Assembly (NCBI GenBank): GCA_903825575.1
Contig: CAIKAW010000024.1
Coordinates: 1 to 41,095 of the forward strand
Direction of reading: 5' to 3'
Length of the DNA: 41,095 bases
Source of the DNA: an uncultured bacterium
Lineage (GTDB): Bacteria; Actinomycetota; Actinomycetes; S36-B12; CAIKAW01
Position numbers and translations under genes: made by a program. The notes beneath the pieces were generated by a model. It did no database searches and had not been told where the DNA came from. It was given only the letters and a program-made list of their open reading frames with translations. Of this stretch, positions 24,762 to 35,695 are shown piece by piece (positions within the stretch are counted from its first letter, which is position 1; each line of letters starts with the position of its first letter).

Positions 24762-26173
24762 AGAATCGCCGCCGGCACATAAGCCGCGGCAACGCCGTGT
24801 TCGGAACAAACCTTCGCGATCCGCGCGGCCACTGCCGCGATTTGGCTGCCCGCAGCACCAGTAAAGGCACTCGGGTCCGATTCAATTGCGCCCAGTTCGT
24901 CCCGGTTCAACCCCAAACGCGGATCGGCGGCGAGCCGGTCGAATAGATTCAACTCCGTACCTTCGCGACGGGCCAGAGCAACCGCTACGGCGTGCTCGCG
25001 TATAACTTCATGAGCAACTTCGCGACCCACGCCCTTACGTACTGCCGCCACCAACACCTTTGTGGTGGCCAAGAACGGCAGATTGCGCGCCAACTCGCGT
25101 TCGGCAATTGCCGGGTAAGCCCCGAACTCGTCCAGCACGGTCAAGAAGGTCTCAAACAATCCATCGGTTGCATAGAAAGCATCCGGCAAGGCCACCCGCC
25201 TAACGACCGAGCAACTTACGTCGCCTTCGTTCCACTGGTCTCCGGCAAGTTCGCCGACCATTGATAGGTAGCCGCGCAGAACGACCGCCAAGCCATTGAC
25301 TCGTTCACAAGAACGGGTGTTCATCTTGTGGGGCATAGCGCTCGAACCAACTTGCCCAGCCTGGAAACCCTCGGTCACAAGTTCCTGGCCGGCCATCAAA
25401 CGAATCGTCTTAGCCAAACTTGAGGGCCCGGCGACCACCTGTACCAGCGCGGACACGACGTCAAAATCGAGGGAGCGGGGATAGACCTGACCGACACTGT
25501 CGAGCACGCGTTCGAAGCCGAGGTGCTCAGCAACCCGTCGCTCGAGTTGCACTAACAGCGCGGGATCGTTGCCCAGAAGATCGAGTTGGTCCTGCCCGGT
25601 ACCCACCGGGCCCTTGATGCCACGCAACGGGTAGCGCGCCAACAAGTCGGTGATGCGGTCGTAACCATTGAGCATCTCTTCGGCCGCGGTCGCAAAACGT
25701 TTGCCCAGGGTCGTCGCCTGAGCGGGCACGTTATGAGTGCGACCGGTAATTACGAAGTCTTGGAACTCAACCGAAAGCCGGCCTAGTCGCGCCAACGCGG
25801 CCACTACCCGATCGCGGACCAACAGCAGCGACTCGCGAATCTGTAGCTGCTCCACGTTCTCAGTTAGGTCACGCGAAGTCATTGCCTTGTGGATGTGTTC
25901 GTGACCGGCAAGGGCTGAGAACTCGTCGATCCGCGCCTTCACATCGTGCCGGGAAATGCGCTCGCGAGCGGCGATAGAGGTTAGATCGATGTCTTCGAGC
26001 ACTGCTTCATAAGCCTCGATCACCCCATCGGGCACATCGACGCCAAGTTCTCGTTGGGCGCGAAGCACCGCTAGCCAGAGTTGACGTTCGAGGCGGACCT
26101 TGTGAACTGGGGACCACACCTGCGACATGGCTCCCGAGGCGTACCGGTTCGCCAGCACGTTAGGAATAGTCAC
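24758..26173 (-). CDS. purB: Adenylosuccinate lyase PurB
   Basis: A fumarase-superfamily enzyme of 471 residues acting twice in purine synthesis, on SAICAR and on adenylosuccinate. The signature GSSAMPHKMN and the TSRDLTENVEQLQ segment are visible. I chose the GTG at 26173 because the protein then begins MTIPNVLANRYAS, matching actinobacterial PurB. An ATG six codons earlier (26191) is the alternative. Neither start has a strong Shine-Dalgarno. The stop overlaps purC. Confidence 0.95.
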   Translation of the reverse strand: MTIPNVLANRYASGAMSQVWSPVHKVRLERQLWLAVLRAQRELGVDVPDGVIEAYEAVLEDIDLTSIAARERISRHDVKARIDEFSALAGHEHIHKAMTSRDLTENVEQLQIRESLLLVRDRVVAALARLGRLSVEFQDFVITGRTHNVPAQATTLGKRFATAAEEMLNGYDRITDLLARYPLRGIKGPVGTGQDQLDLLGNDPALLVQLERRVAEHLGFERVLDSVGQVYPRSLDFDVVSALVQVVAGPSSLAKTIRLMAGQELVTEGFQAGQVGSSAMPHKMNTRSCERVNGLAVVLRGYLSMVGELAGDQWNEGDVSCSVVRRVALPDAFYATDGLFETFLTVLDEFGAYPAIAERELARNLPFLATTKVLVAAVRKGVGREVAHEVIREHAVAVALARREGTELNLFDRLAADPRLGLNRDELGAIESDPSAFTGAAGSQIAAVAARIAKVCSEHGVAAAYVPAAIL

Positions 26174-26207
26174 CCAGCCATTGTCCCGCATCGGCGACCT
26201 ACTGCAG

Positions 26208-27482
26208 TCACGGCCCGCTGATCAGGCCCGCAGCAGCTCTCTCAGCAATGTCCGGCCGCACTACCGCGCCGGCAAAATCGATTAGTTCAACGCCGGCGTA
26301 AGCCCGATCACGGGCTTGCCCAAGGTCGGTTCCCGTCGCAGTGACCGACAACACCCGGCCGCCAGCGACCACAAGTTGCTCGTCGGCACCCGAACGCGCG
26401 GTGCCAGCATGCAAGACCGCGATGTCCGGCAAGGCCTTGGCCGCCTCAGTACCCGTGATCGCTGCGCCCAAAGCCGGTGCAACCGGGTACCCGGGAGCCG
26501 CCATCACGACCGTGACCGCCGCTGACTTTGACCAGCGCAAAGGCTCGGCCTGAGCCAGTTGACCCGTAGCGGCGGCGTACAGGAGTTCGCCTAGCGGCGA
26601 CTCGAGCCTGGCTAGGACGGCCTGAGTTTCCGGATCGCCGAAACGAGCATTGAATTCAATGACGCGCATACCTCGTGACGTCAATGCCAGACCCGCGTAA
26701 AGAAGTCCGGCAAACGGCGTACCTCGGTGTGCCATTTCGGCGATTACCGGTTCGAGCACTCGCTCTCGAGCCACTTCGATCAAGTCCGGCGGCGCCCAAG
26801 GCAAGGGGCTATATGCGCCCATTCCTCCAGTGTTGGGACCGGTGTCCTGCGCTCCTACTCGCTTGAAGTCCTGCGCTGGGGCCAGAACTACTAAGTCGAT
26901 TCCGTCAGTCACGGCAAAGAGCGAAATCTCCGGCCCGTCGAGGTATTCCTCAACCAATACGGCTGCGTCAATCAGCGCGCTACGTGCATGTTCGATCGCA
27001 ACCATTCGATCGTTCGTGACCACGACACCTTTACCCGCGGCCAAACCGTCAGCCTTAACAACGTACGGCGGGCCAAACTCGTCGAGGGCATGTTCGACTC
27101 GAGCTAAGTCGCTGCAGATGTGAGCTAATGCTGTGGGCACGCCTGCGCTCGCCATGATGTCTTTGGCAAACGCCTTGCTGCCTTCGATTGCTGCTGCTTC
27201 ACGGGAAGGACCGAAACAGGGAATGCCTGCTGCCCGAACTGCATCTGCAGCACCGACACTCAGCGGCAATTCCGGGCCTACAACGACGAAGTCGGCGCCC
27301 AGTTCAACTGCTAGCGCAGCGATGGCGTCAGCGTCGGATAGGTCGACGCCGAAAACAGGCACCTCGTCGGCGATCCCAGCATTCCCCGGCGCAGCAAGCA
27401 CTTCGGTAACACTGGGATCGGCCAACAATGAGCGCACCAAAGCGTGCTCGCGTCCCCCGCTACCTACGACTAATACGCGCAC
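26208..27482 (-). CDS. purD: Phosphoribosylamine-glycine ligase PurD
   Basis: A GAR synthetase of 424 residues with an ATP-grasp fold. VLVVGSGGREHAL at the N-terminus, PYVVKADGLAAGKGVVV and RFGDPETQAVL are family hallmarks. The start is GTG. It lies about 16-34 bases upstream of purB on the same strand, depending on the purB start. It is preceded by an unrelated aminotransferase gene rather than by purA. Confidence 0.97.
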   Translation of the reverse strand: MRVLVVGSGGREHALVRSLLADPSVTEVLAAPGNAGIADEVPVFGVDLSDADAIAALAVELGADFVVVGPELPLSVGAADAVRAAGIPCFGPSREAAAIEGSKAFAKDIMASAGVPTALAHICSDLARVEHALDEFGPPYVVKADGLAAGKGVVVTNDRMVAIEHARSALIDAAVLVEEYLDGPEISLFAVTDGIDLVVLAPAQDFKRVGAQDTGPNTGGMGAYSPLPWAPPDLIEVARERVLEPVIAEMAHRGTPFAGLLYAGLALTSRGMRVIEFNARFGDPETQAVLARLESPLGELLYAAATGQLAQAEPLRWSKSAAVTVVMAAPGYPVAPALGAAITGTEAAKALPDIAVLHAGTARSGADEQLVVAGGRVLSVTATGTDLGQARDRAYAGVELIDFAGAVVRPDIAERAAAGLISGP

Positions 27483-27518
27483 GTACCGACCCTAGCGGGC
27501 CACTTGCAACGCTCTTAG

Positions 27519-28871
27519 TCAGCCGGCGTAGTGGTGGTCGACCACCGTAAATGCACGGTCCAAGGCGGCCAACGCCTCGTTCGCCTCGGCAGCCGAGATC
27601 GTGCAGGGCGGCACGACGTGGAGTCGGTTGAAGTTCATGAACGGAAGCAACCCGTTTGCACGGCAGGCCGCGCCGAGCTCGGCCATTGCAGGTGAAGTTC
27701 CCCCGTATGGCGCGAGCATCTCGCGGGTAGCCCGATCCTTGACCAGATCCAGCGCCCAGAGCACGCCTAGGCCGCGGACCTCGCCGATAATCGGGTGCTT
27801 GTCAGCCAGTTCGCGCAGGCCCGGGCCAATCACGTCGGCACCGATCTTCTTGGCGTTCTCGACGATGCCCTCCTCCTTCATCGCGTCGATTGACGCGACG
27901 ATGGATGCGGCAGCCAACGGATGGCCCGAGTAGGTAAGGCCGCCGGGGAAGACTCGGTCGTTGAACGTGGCAGCGATCTCGTCGCTGATTACAACGCCAC
28001 CGACGGGGACATAGCCAGAGTTGGAACCCTTGGCCCAAGCGATCAGATCGGGCTGCCCGTTGAAGTTCTCGAACGCCCACCATTCGCCGGTCCGGCCGAA
28101 TCCGGCCATGACCTCATCGAGGATGAGCATGATGCCGTGCTTGGTGGCCAATTCGCGCACACCCTCGAGGTAGCCGGTAGGCGGTACAAGCACCCCAGCC
28201 GTTCCAACGACGGACTCGATGAGAATTGCCGCGATGGTCCCAGCACCTTCGAACTGGATTACCTGGGCGAGGTGCTCAAGGGCCCGCTCGCACTCTTCGG
28301 CCTCAGTCTTGGCCCAGAAAGCAGAACGGTACAGGTAGGGCCCAAAGAAGTGGACGTGCCCAGTGACGTACTCGTTGGGCCAGCGGCGGGGGTCTCCGGT
28401 CGCGGCAATCGCAGCGCCGGTGTTGCCGTGGTACGAGCGGTAGAACGACATGACCTTCTGGCGGCCAGTGTGTAGACGGGCCATCCGGACTGCGTTCTCA
28501 ATCGCGTCAGCGCCACCGTTGGTGAAGAAGACCTTGTTCAGACCCGCCGGGGCCAAGTCAGCGATGCGCTTGGCGGCCTCACCGCGCATGTCATTTGCAT
28601 GCTGCGGTGCGATCGTCGATAAGCGGGCGGCCTGGGCCTGAATCGCCGCAACGACCTTTGGGTGCTGGTGGCCAATATTGACGTTGACCAGCTGGGAACT
28701 GATGTCGAGGTACTTGTTGCCGTCGTAGTCCCAAACGTAACTGCCAAGCCCACCGGCGATCGTCATCGGCTTGAGAGCGGCCTGCGCCGACCACGAGTGG
28801 AACACGTGAGCGCGGTCTAGGTCATAAACGCGCTGGCCCTCGGCGGGATCGGGTGTAGGCAGGTCAGTCAT
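27519..28871 (-). CDS. Class-III PLP-dependent aminotransferase
   Basis: A fold-type I aminotransferase of 450 residues. TNGGADAIENAVRMAR binds the cofactor phosphate, LDEVMAGFGRTG holds the Asp252 that contacts the PLP nitrogen, and Lys281 in AWAKGSNSGYVP is the probable Schiff-base lysine. Its overall look, with TGDPRRWPNE and HFFGPYLYRS, is close to taurine-pyruvate and similar omega-aminotransferases as I remember them. Substrate is uncertain. GGAG about seven bases before the ATG supports this start. It sits between purA and purD, where purine genes would be expected to be adjacent, so it may be an insertion. It is not clearly part of purine synthesis. Confidence 0.85.
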   Translation of the reverse strand: MTDLPTPDPAEGQRVYDLDRAHVFHSWSAQAALKPMTIAGGLGSYVWDYDGNKYLDISSQLVNVNIGHQHPKVVAAIQAQAARLSTIAPQHANDMRGEAAKRIADLAPAGLNKVFFTNGGADAIENAVRMARLHTGRQKVMSFYRSYHGNTGAAIAATGDPRRWPNEYVTGHVHFFGPYLYRSAFWAKTEAEECERALEHLAQVIQFEGAGTIAAILIESVVGTAGVLVPPTGYLEGVRELATKHGIMLILDEVMAGFGRTGEWWAFENFNGQPDLIAWAKGSNSGYVPVGGVVISDEIAATFNDRVFPGGLTYSGHPLAAASIVASIDAMKEEGIVENAKKIGADVIGPGLRELADKHPIIGEVRGLGVLWALDLVKDRATREMLAPYGGTSPAMAELGAACRANGLLPFMNFNRLHVVPPCTISAAEANEALAALDRAFTVVDHHYAG

Positions 28872-28969
28872 TGGGTTCTCCTCGATGCGAATGCCCCAAC
28901 CATACGGTGATCCGCTGCCGACTCAACTTGCAGGCTGTCAAGGTTAAGACTCGAGAGCCGACACTGCGA

Positions 28970-30310
<1,341 letters not shown>

Positions 30311-30322
30311 TCACGGCAGCAG

Positions 30323-30365
30323 AAGGGGCACCTACCAGATCACGAAGATCGGGTAGGTGCCCCTT
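30323..30365 (-). terminator. Strong hairpin downstream of the Ser/Asp-rich protein gene
   Basis: A perfect 14-base-pair inverted repeat, AAGGGGCACCTACC at 30323-30336 and GGTAGGTGCCCCTT at 30352-30365, with a 15-base loop. It begins 30 bases after the stop of the secreted-protein gene and lies before the purA start region, both on the minus strand. It should isolate purA from upstream transcription. Confidence 0.75.
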
Positions 30366-30395
30366 TGGCGCTACTGGCCAAACGTGTCTCCAGGT

Positions 30396-30956
30396 TCAGC
30401 CGCCAAAGCCAACCGGCGCCCCTGCGATCTCATCTGATGAAGTCCCATCTGAGCCGCCCGAACCATGCCCGTCTCCACCTTCGTGCGAAGTTGAACTGTG
30501 CGTTGTCGAGGCAGTCGACGTGGAGGCCCCATCCGGGACGTCTTCAGACTCGGTCGCGTCATCGGACTCAGAGCAGGCGGGCAACGATGTGGCCGTAGCC
30601 GAATCGGTGGGTGTCGCGAACTCGCCGTCAGTTGAGTCACCTTCCCCTGCCGAAGGGCAGGTTGCAGAAGGTGAATCCGTAGCGGAATCCGTTGGATCCG
30701 CAGAGGCAGAGTCGGTGACGGAGGCTGGGTCGGTGACTGAAGTCGAGTCGCTAACCGACGGCGTCTCACTTGCCGATTCCGAGGCCGAAATCGAGGTCGA
30801 ATCGGAAACGCGGGCGATTCCGGAAGCCTTCGCCGGGCCGGTTGCTGCGCTTGCCGCACCAACGCCCACCACTGCAATAGCGACGCTTCCGACTACGACT
30901 TTGGTCAGCGCGCCCATTTGTAAGGCAGCACTTCGGCCACCCATCCAGTCAAACAT
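30396..30956 (-). CDS. Secreted Ser/Thr/Asp-rich low-complexity protein
   Basis: A protein of 186 residues. After a basic start (MFDWMGGRSAALQMGALTK) comes a hydrophobic stretch VVVGSVAIAVVGVGAASAA, a probable signal peptide with an Ala-x-Ala cleavage site. The rest is almost entirely Ser, Thr, Asp, Ala and Glu, with short repeats such as SDST and TDSA. A C-terminal His/Gly/Ser segment follows. Such proteins are often surface-exposed or mucin-like. Two cysteines (CPSAGEG, LPACSES) might pair. I recognise no family. GGAGGGG six bases before the ATG at 30956 fixes the start; a longer ORF reaches 31004. The opposite strand is also open here because of the repetitive composition. Confidence 0.7.
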   Translation of the reverse strand: MFDWMGGRSAALQMGALTKVVVGSVAIAVVGVGAASAATGPAKASGIARVSDSTSISASESASETPSVSDSTSVTDPASVTDSASADPTDSATDSPSATCPSAGEGDSTDGEFATPTDSATATSLPACSESDDATESEDVPDGASTSTASTTHSSTSHEGGDGHGSGGSDGTSSDEIAGAPVGFGG

Positions 30957-31071
30957 TTGATCCCCCTCCCAGCCCCTGGGAGTTCCAGGTTCAGACCAGA
31001 GCATCGGTGCTTGGCAGATATGGGGCGGTCAGCGACTGACTAAGGCGCGGCTAAGGTCTTCGCGGTCCGCT

Positions 31072-31485
31072 TCAGTGGCTTGGACTGAGCACACTGGACG
31101 CTGTGGCGCTGGAGTCCGCGAGGAAGGTCCGGCACCGCAGTGCCTCCTCGTCTTCCCCGATGCGATCGGCGGCGACTGCAAGAGCATGCAGTGCACGCAG
31201 GAATCCGCGGTTCGGTTCGTGCTCCCACGGAACCGGGCCATGTCCCTTCCAACCGTTGCGCCGCAACAGGTCCAGCGCCCGGTGGTAGCCGACTCGGGCG
31301 TACGCGTAGCCCTCGACATCATTCCCGGCGGCTAGGGCCGCCTCGGCCAGCACCGCCCAAGCTAGCGACGAGGTAGGTGCGCGTCGGGCAACGTCGACCG
31401 GATCTGCGCCAGCCGCTAATTCGGCAGCGGCCGGGTCCACCGGAAGCAAGGTCGGGTCCGGGCCACCGAGCAAGTCGTGGATCAT
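31072..31485 (-). CDS. DUF3151 domain protein
   Basis: A soluble protein of 137 residues, helical and repeat-like. LLGGPDPTLLPVDPAAAELAAGADP near the N-terminus and YHRALDLLRRNGWKGHGPVPW in the middle match DUF3151, a family found beside fba in actinobacteria. Function unknown. I chose the ATG at 31485, which overlaps the fba stop by three bases (ATGA), over the longer ORF from 31524. It is probably co-translated with fba. Confidence 0.85.
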   Translation of the reverse strand: MIHDLLGGPDPTLLPVDPAAAELAAGADPVDVARRAPTSSLAWAVLAEAALAAGNDVEGYAYARVGYHRALDLLRRNGWKGHGPVPWEHEPNRGFLRALHALAVAADRIGEDEEALRCRTFLADSSATASSVLSPSH

Positions 31486-32507
31486 GCCGACACCGTCGTT
31501 CCGACCGAGCGAAGATCTTCGCAACCTCGCACCACTCGAGCGGCCATCGCAGCTTCAGCAGTCTTGCCGTAAGCCCGCGGATCATAGATCTTCTTGTTGC
31601 CCACTTCGCCATCGATCTTTAGTACGCCGTCGTAGTTCTTCAGCATGTGGTCCGCGATCGGCCGCGTGAACGCGTACTGCGTGTCAGTGTCGATGTTCAT
31701 CTTGATGACGCCGTAGTCCAGTGCCTCGCGGATTTCGCTGAGCAGCGAGCCAGAGCCACCATGGAAGACCAGATCGAATGGCTTGTCCTTGCCGTACTTT
31801 GCGCCCACCGCACCCTGAATGTCCTTCAGGATCGACGGAGTCAGGACAACATTTCCAGGCTTGTAGACACCGTGGACGTTGCCGAATGTTGCGGCCACCA
31901 GATACCGCCCGCGTTCGCCGAGTCCGAGTCGTTCCGCGGTAGCTAGGCCATCTTCTGGGGTCGAGTACAACTTGGCATCGTGCTTGGCCTCGACACCGTC
32001 CTCCTCGCCGCCGACGACCCCAATTTCAAGTTCCAAAACGATGTTTGCTCGGTGACACTTCTCGAGCAACTCTTCGGCGATCGTCAAGTTCTGGCCGAGC
32101 GGTACCGCCGAGCCATCCCACATGTGTGACTGGAACAGCGGCAGGTTTCCGCCGGCGACTCGGTCGAGTGAAATATCAATCAGGGGGCGCATGAATCCGT
32201 CGAGCTTTTCCAACGGGCAGTGGTCGGTATGCAGCGCGATCTGCACGCTGTATCCAGCGGCAACCTCATGAGCGAACGCAGCTAGCGCACGAGAGCCGAT
32301 GATCATGTCCTTTACGCCCTGGCCCGACGCGAACTCCGCGCCGCCCCACGACACCTGCACTATGCCGTCACTTTCGGCTTCGGCGAACCCGCGAATCGCA
32401 GCCACGATCGTCTGAGACGACGTGCAGTTGATCGCCGGGTACGCGAATGCGCCGGCTTTCGCTCGATCAAGCATCGCGGCATAGGTCTCTGGCGTGGCAA
32501 TCGGCAT
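31482..32507 (-). CDS. fba: Class II fructose-bisphosphate aldolase
   Basis: A zinc-dependent glycolytic and gluconeogenic aldolase of 341 residues. It cleaves fructose 1,6-bisphosphate to DHAP and glyceraldehyde 3-phosphate. ALHTDHCPLEKLDG at 91-104 holds the catalytic aspartate and zinc histidine (Asp95, His96). LVFHGGSGS and KMNIDTDTQYAF are substrate-binding loops. Length is normal. TAGGAG six bases before the ATG supports the start. Confidence 0.96.
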   Translation of the reverse strand: MPIATPETYAAMLDRAKAGAFAYPAINCTSSQTIVAAIRGFAEAESDGIVQVSWGGAEFASGQGVKDMIIGSRALAAFAHEVAAGYSVQIALHTDHCPLEKLDGFMRPLIDISLDRVAGGNLPLFQSHMWDGSAVPLGQNLTIAEELLEKCHRANIVLELEIGVVGGEEDGVEAKHDAKLYSTPEDGLATAERLGLGERGRYLVAATFGNVHGVYKPGNVVLTPSILKDIQGAVGAKYGKDKPFDLVFHGGSGSLLSEIREALDYGVIKMNIDTDTQYAFTRPIADHMLKNYDGVLKIDGEVGNKKIYDPRAYGKTAEAAMAARVVRGCEDLRSVGTTVSA

Positions 32508-32579
32508 TGAAACTCCTAGAAGATTCGAACGGCAACTTCCCTCATCCTTGCAGCGACGCCGCTTCGCCCGGGGACTGCC

Positions 32580-34202
32580 CTACTTCGGTGTCACGACCTG
32601 CAGTTCTCCGGCTGCATAACGGCTGCGGATTAGCTTCTTATCGAACTTGCCCACACTCGTCTTGGGCACGGCGTCGATCACGGCCCAACGCTCGGGCACC
32701 TGCCACTTAGCAACCCGGCCGGCCAGAAAGTCGCGAAGTTCAGCCACGTCTGCCGTCGCACCCTCCTGCAAGACGACGGTCGCCAACGGGCGTTCGCCCC
32801 ACTTTTCGTCTGGCACGCCAACAACGGATGCCTCTTTGACCTGCGGGTGAGCCATCAGGTGGTTTTCCAAATCGACCGACGAAATCCACTCGCCGCCTGA
32901 CTTGATAACGTCCTTGGCCCGGTCGGTGAGGTTCAGGTAGCCATTCGGGGTGATGCTGCCGACATCCCCAGTGCGCAGCCAGTCGCCTTCGAATTTGTCG
33001 GGATCATCAGCGAGGTAATACGACGCGGTGATCCAAGGCCCGCGAACTTCTAGTTCGCCGACGCTAGCGCCATCCCACGCGACGATCGAGCCATCCGGTC
33101 CCACCAGCCGAGCCTCAACAGCAGCGGGCAGCCGGCCCTGCGAGTAGCGATAAGGCCAGGCGGCCTCTTCCGACAGACCCGCGGGCGGTCGAGCGACCGA
33201 CCCCAATGGCGACGTCTCCGTCATTCCCCAAGCGTGGATGATGCGGATGCCGTACTTGTCATAGAAGTCGCGCATCAGCGACGGCGGACAGGCAGACCCA
33301 CCGACAACAACTTCACGCAAACTCGATACGTCTCCACCATTGGCGGACAGGAATCCGAACAGGTCATTCCAGATCGTTGGCACCGCCGCCGCAAACGTCG
33401 GTCGCAGCACCTCGATCATCTTCGCTAACGGCGCTGCTTGCAGGAATCGGTCCGGCATGATCAGCGAGTAGCCCATAAGGAAAGCGGCGTACGGCACGCC
33501 CCACGACATGGCGTGGAACTGCGGAACGACGGCAAGCACCGAATCATGCTCAGAAAGGGCGAACGAATTCGATTGCCCCAATTGTAAGGAGTGCAACCAG
33601 ATCGAACGGTGGCTATAAACCACTCCCTTGGGATCCCCTGTTGTGCCACTGGTGTAACACATTGCTGCTGCATCGGTCTCAACAATTGCGGGCCAGTCAT
33701 ATGTAGTCGGTTGCCCAGCTAACAGATCGTCGTACCGGTGCACCATTACGCCTGGCGCCGCCAAGTCGCTGCCACCAGGACCGGTCACGATCACATGTTT
33801 GACGGTATGCAACTCCGGCAACAACGGAGTAAACAACGGCACCAATGCGGCATCGACGATGACGACCTTGTCCGCCGCATGGTTGGCAATGAAGTTCAGT
33901 TGCTCAGCAAAGAGTCGGATGTTCAACGTGTGTAGCACTGCACCCATGGATGGGACGGCTAAGTACGCCTCGAGATGTTCCTGGTTGTTGAACATGAAGG
34001 TCGCAACTCGGTCATCACCGGTCACCCCAAGGTCTTTTAAGGCGTGCGCTAACTGGGATGCTCGATCGGCAACTTCGGCGAAAGTGGCGCTGCGGTAGCC
34101 CTCGCCAGTCCAAGTCTTGACGGTCGAGTCGGCGTGCTGGGTGCGCCCATATTCGACCAACCGCGAAATCGCCAACGGCAGTTCATTCATCGTGCTTCTC
34201 AT
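32580..34202 (-). CDS. Acyl-CoA synthetase, AMP-forming (fatty acid-CoA ligase)
   Basis: An ANL-superfamily enzyme of 540 residues that activates a carboxylic acid to its CoA thioester through an acyl-[14 protein letters not shown] is the phosphate-binding loop, [10 protein letters not shown] the adenine region, and [10 protein letters not shown] and [15 protein letters not shown] are the hinge-domain motifs. The C-terminal [11 protein letters not shown] lysine is present. It resembles medium/long-chain fatty acid ligases; the chain length cannot be read. The ATG at 34202 has AGGAGG four bases upstream; a second ATG lies four codons later. Confidence 0.9.
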   Translation of the reverse strand: MRSTMNELPLAISRLVEYGRTQHADSTVKTWTGEGYRSATFAEVADRASQLAHALKDLGVTGDDRVATFMFNNQEHLEAYLAVPSMGAVLHTLNIRLFAEQLNFIANHAADKVVIVDAALVPLFTPLLPELHTVKHVIVTGPGGSDLAAPGVMVHRYDDLLAGQPTTYDWPAIVETDAAAMCYTSGTTGDPKGVVYSHRSIWLHSLQLGQSNSFALSEHDSVLAVVPQFHAMSWGVPYAAFLMGYSLIMPDRFLQAAPLAKMIEVLRPTFAAAVPTIWNDLFGFLSANGGDVSSLREVVVGGSACPPSLMRDFYDKYGIRIIHAWGMTETSPLGSVARPPAGLSEEAAWPYRYSQGRLPAAVEARLVGPDGSIVAWDGASVGELEVRGPWITASYYLADDPDKFEGDWLRTGDVGSITPNGYLNLTDRAKDVIKSGGEWISSVDLENHLMAHPQVKEASVVGVPDEKWGERPLATVVLQEGATADVAELRDFLAGRVAKWQVPERWAVIDAVPKTSVGKFDKKLIRSRYAAGELQVVTPK

Positions 34203-34252
34203 CGCGCCTCCTAGATCCCGGACCAGACGCTACGACGTTCAGGACTCAGCCG

Positions 34253-34897
34253 CTACGGAATCTGGTTATAGACGTGCCGACGAACCCAGGCATGCATGGC
34301 GATTGCTGCAGCCGCACCAGCATTGATCGATCTAGTAGAACCAAACTGACCAATTGACAGCACCGCCGCGCAATGTTCGCGAGCTGCTTCGCTTAACCCG
34401 GGACCCTCCTGGCCGAACAGCAAAACACAGGCGCGCGGCAGGTTGAAGGTTTCAAGAGCCACAGCGCCCGGCAGGTTGTCGATCCCCAGAATTGGCAGGT
34501 CAGCCATGGCGGCCCACTCGGCAAGGGCTGGGACGGACTCGTGGTGGTGCACCGATAGATAGCGGTCGGTCACCATCGCGCCGCGGCGATTCCAGCGGCT
34601 GCGACCAACAACGTGGACTCCGGCGGCTTGGAACGCATTGGCCGTGCGAACGATCGAACCAATGTTGAAATCGTGGTCCCAGTTCTCGACCGCTACGTGA
34701 AATGGGTGCCGCGAGAGTTCGAGGTCAGCCACGATGGCTTCCAAGGTCCAGTAGCGGTAGCGATCGACCACGTTGCGCCGATCCCCATTGGCGAGCAGTT
34801 CGCCATCGAACCAAGGTTCGGTCGGCCACGGCTGCGCATGCGGACCGACGCCAATTGGGTCAAGGCGCTCTTCGTCGCTCGGGCGTTCTTGGCTCAT
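34253..34897 (-). CDS. SpoU/TrmH-family RNA 2'-O-methyltransferase
   Basis: A SPOUT-fold methyltransferase of 214 residues from the chosen start. Motif 1 is NIGSIVRTANAF, motif 2 CVLLFGQEGPGLS, and motif 3 SIGQFGSTRSINAGAAAAIA. These bind S-adenosylmethionine in the knot. The target is probably a tRNA or rRNA ribose. The open frame reaches 35209, but that would overlap the divergent dedA-like gene almost completely; the ATG at 34897 leaves room for both promoters. No strong Shine-Dalgarno is visible. Confidence 0.88.
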   Translation of the reverse strand: MSQERPSDEERLDPIGVGPHAQPWPTEPWFDGELLANGDRRNVVDRYRYWTLEAIVADLELSRHPFHVAVENWDHDFNIGSIVRTANAFQAAGVHVVGRSRWNRRGAMVTDRYLSVHHHESVPALAEWAAMADLPILGIDNLPGAVALETFNLPRACVLLFGQEGPGLSEAAREHCAAVLSIGQFGSTRSINAGAAAAIAMHAWVRRHVYNQIP

Positions 34898-34973
34898 CTG
34901 GCCAAGATAAGGCGTCGGTAAGCCCGGCCTGCCGTTGACCGACGCTGCGCCCAAGGCCCGGTAGCCTGCCCAC

Positions 34974-35597
34974 GTGGACCTAATCGCGTCGTTGTTGAAC
35001 CCGCAATCGCTAATCACTTCGCTGGGCAGTCTGGCCTTAGTGGGGGTGGTCGCGATTATCTTCGCCGAATGCGGCCTGCTGATCGGGTTCTTCCTGCCGG
35101 GCGACTCCCTGCTGTTCGTCACCGGACTGCTCATCGCGCAAGGCTTTGTGCACACGTCCCTATGGCTGGCCTGTGTCCTCTTGAGTATCGCGGCCGTCGC
35201 CGGAAACATCGTGGGCTACTGGATCGGCCGTAAGGCCGGACCCGCGGTTTTCAACCGTCCGGACTCCCGGTTCTTCAAGCAGCAATACGTAGACCAAGCC
35301 CACGAGTTCTTCGGCCGGCACGGAAAGCGCGCCATCGTGATGGGCCGCTTCGTGCCGATCGTGCGCACGTTCCTGACGGTCACCGCGGGGGTTGCAAAGA
35401 TGAACCCGCGCGTCTACAACGCCTACAGCGTCATTGGCGGTGTGCTTTGGGCCTCGGGCCTAACGATCCTGGGCCACCAGCTAGGCCATATCGCGATCAT
35501 CAAGAACAACATCGAGATTTTCGCAATTGGCATCGTGGTGGTCAGCTTCATTCCAGTTGCGATCGAACTAGCCCGCACCCGCACCCGCACCCGATGA
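34974..35597 (+). CDS. DedA-family membrane protein
   Basis: A polytopic membrane protein of 207 residues with about five hydrophobic segments. ECGLLIGFFLPGDSLLFVTGLLIA and the GRFVPIVRTFLTVTAGVAKM segment, with conserved Gly-Arg-Phe-x-Pro, are typical of DedA. Known members act in undecaprenyl or other lipid-phosphate flipping and membrane homeostasis. The start is GTG without a clear Shine-Dalgarno. It is divergent from the SpoU gene and converges on pyrE. Confidence 0.9.
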   Translation: MDLIASLLNPQSLITSLGSLALVGVVAIIFAECGLLIGFFLPGDSLLFVTGLLIAQGFVHTSLWLACVLLSIAAVAGNIVGYWIGRKAGPAVFNRPDSRFFKQQYVDQAHEFFGRHGKRAIVMGRFVPIVRTFLTVTAGVAKMNPRVYNAYSVIGGVLWASGLTILGHQLGHIAIIKNNIEIFAIGIVVVSFIPVAIELARTRTRTR

Positions 35598-35695
35598 TGA
35601 AAGTGCCGTGCGTGCGCATAGGTGACACACATGGCGCACCCTTGCATGGAAGATTTGTGCCGGCCCCGTACCCCGACGAGCGACCAGCGGTTAGC

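Noticed and set aside
30520-30960. Plus-strand open frame rich in Glu/Ser/Val opposite the secreted protein
   Set aside because: The minus-strand frame has a signal peptide and a GGAGGGG ribosome-binding site; the plus-strand frame looks like a mirror of the repeats.
34898-35209. 104-codon upstream extension of the SpoU gene
   Set aside because: It would lie over the divergent DedA gene and has no similarity to the methyltransferase family.
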